Shown here: one piece after another, positions 12,144 through 12,374 of the stretch
How the letters are laid out: each line of letters begins with the position of its first letter
Numbering within the stretch: the stretch's first letter is position 1
Source of the DNA: JBECKQ01 sp040235375
Lineage (GTDB): Bacteria > Planctomycetota > Phycisphaerae > UBA1845
NCBI GenBank assembly: GCA_040235375.1
Contig: JBECKQ010000175.1
Location: 1 to 12,374 of the forward strand
Direction: 5' to 3'
DNA: 12,374 nucleotides
Position numbers and translations under genes: made by a program
Notes under the pieces: generated by a model
Database searches by the model: none
Told to the model about the DNA's origin: nothing
Seen by the model: the letters and a program-made list of their open reading frames with translations, nothing else

Positions 12144-12374
12144 CTACTTGCCTTTGGTCTCGTACTTGATGCTGCAGCCGTAGGCCCTCGTGGACGCGAC
12201 CGCCACGGCGGAGCCGTTCAGCGTCGATTGCAAAGCCGCGTCCACGTAGTTCGTCGGATTGTCCTTCGCACCCGCCGGGTCATCGTCGATCGCGCCGCTG
12301 TATACCAGCACGCCGTCCTTGTTGATCACGAACATGTCGGGAGTGGCCGTCGCGCCGTACATCCGGCCGACCTT
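12144..12374 (-). CDS. Redoxin / AhpC-TSA-like thioredoxin-fold protein, C-terminal part
   Basis: The frame is open from the right edge to the stop at 12144, giving 76 residues; the N-terminal part, where a redox Cys pair would be, is outside. Visible are KVGRMYGATATPDMFVI with the cis-Pro of thioredoxin folds, NKDGVLVYSGAIDDDPAG, NYVDAALQSTLNGSAVAV and the end STRAYGCSIKYE. This end pattern (YGCS-K-Y) is typical of periplasmic or cytoplasmic redoxin-family proteins annotated as thioredoxin/AhpC-TSA in planctomycetes and related bacteria. It reads in the same direction as the tandem thioredoxin-like lipoprotein but is separated from it by about 190 bases and a terminator. Role in peroxide or thiol chemistry is inferred from the family only. 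Confidence 0.8.
   Translation of the reverse strand, partial: KVGRMYGATATPDMFVINKDGVLVYSGAIDDDPAGAKDNPTNYVDAALQSTLNGSAVAVASTRAYGCSIKYETKGK

Overview
The window is GC-rich DNA that most likely comes from a planctomycete, possibly of the Phycisphaerae type. I infer this from the secreted protein full of Cys/Asp 'DCNxNGxPDECD' calcium-binding-like repeats, the PQQ-dehydrogenase-like propeller protein with an 'NHDDDG' motif, a stand-alone Clp N-domain protein, and double thioredoxin-like lipoproteins. No rRNA is present to confirm it. No tRNA, CRISPR array, insertion sequence or phage gene was seen.

Layout. Positions 1-3379 are read on the minus strand: the N-terminal part of an exported propeller protein (455 to the left edge), a 638-residue modular secreted or surface protein (2656-740) with its own terminator, and a STAS-domain anti-sigma-factor antagonist (3379-3011). 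A divergent region then leads to the plus-strand ribosomal protein pair rplM-rpsI (3668-4639), which has a good promoter and a textbook terminator. Positions 4776-8893 are again minus strand: an SPW-repeat membrane protein, a calcineurin-like phosphoesterase lipoprotein, a Clp N-domain protein, and a tight pair of uncharacterised membrane proteins. On the plus strand, 9046-11018 holds a methylisocitrate lyase gene (prpB) overlapping by four bases a gene of the citrate/2-methylcitrate synthase family. The window closes with two minus-strand genes: a tandem thioredoxin-like lipoprotein without CXXC (11954-11121) and the C-terminal end of a redoxin (edge to 12144).

Most notable observation. The citrate-synthase-family protein coupled to prpB keeps the fold and the family's end motifs. 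At every aligned catalytic position, however, the expected residue is missing: both catalytic His motifs are gone, the catalytic Asp is Ala, and the substrate-binding His is Asn. The reading frame is intact and the start overlaps the prpB stop, so it looks like a maintained pseudoenzyme partner of an apparently intact PrpB rather than a decaying gene. Other points worth a look are a 7-bp tandem repeat between convergent genes, a possible C-terminal sorting tag on the modular secreted protein, a Pho-box-like direct repeat touching a perfect TATAAT, and a palindrome filling the spacer of a promoter-like site.
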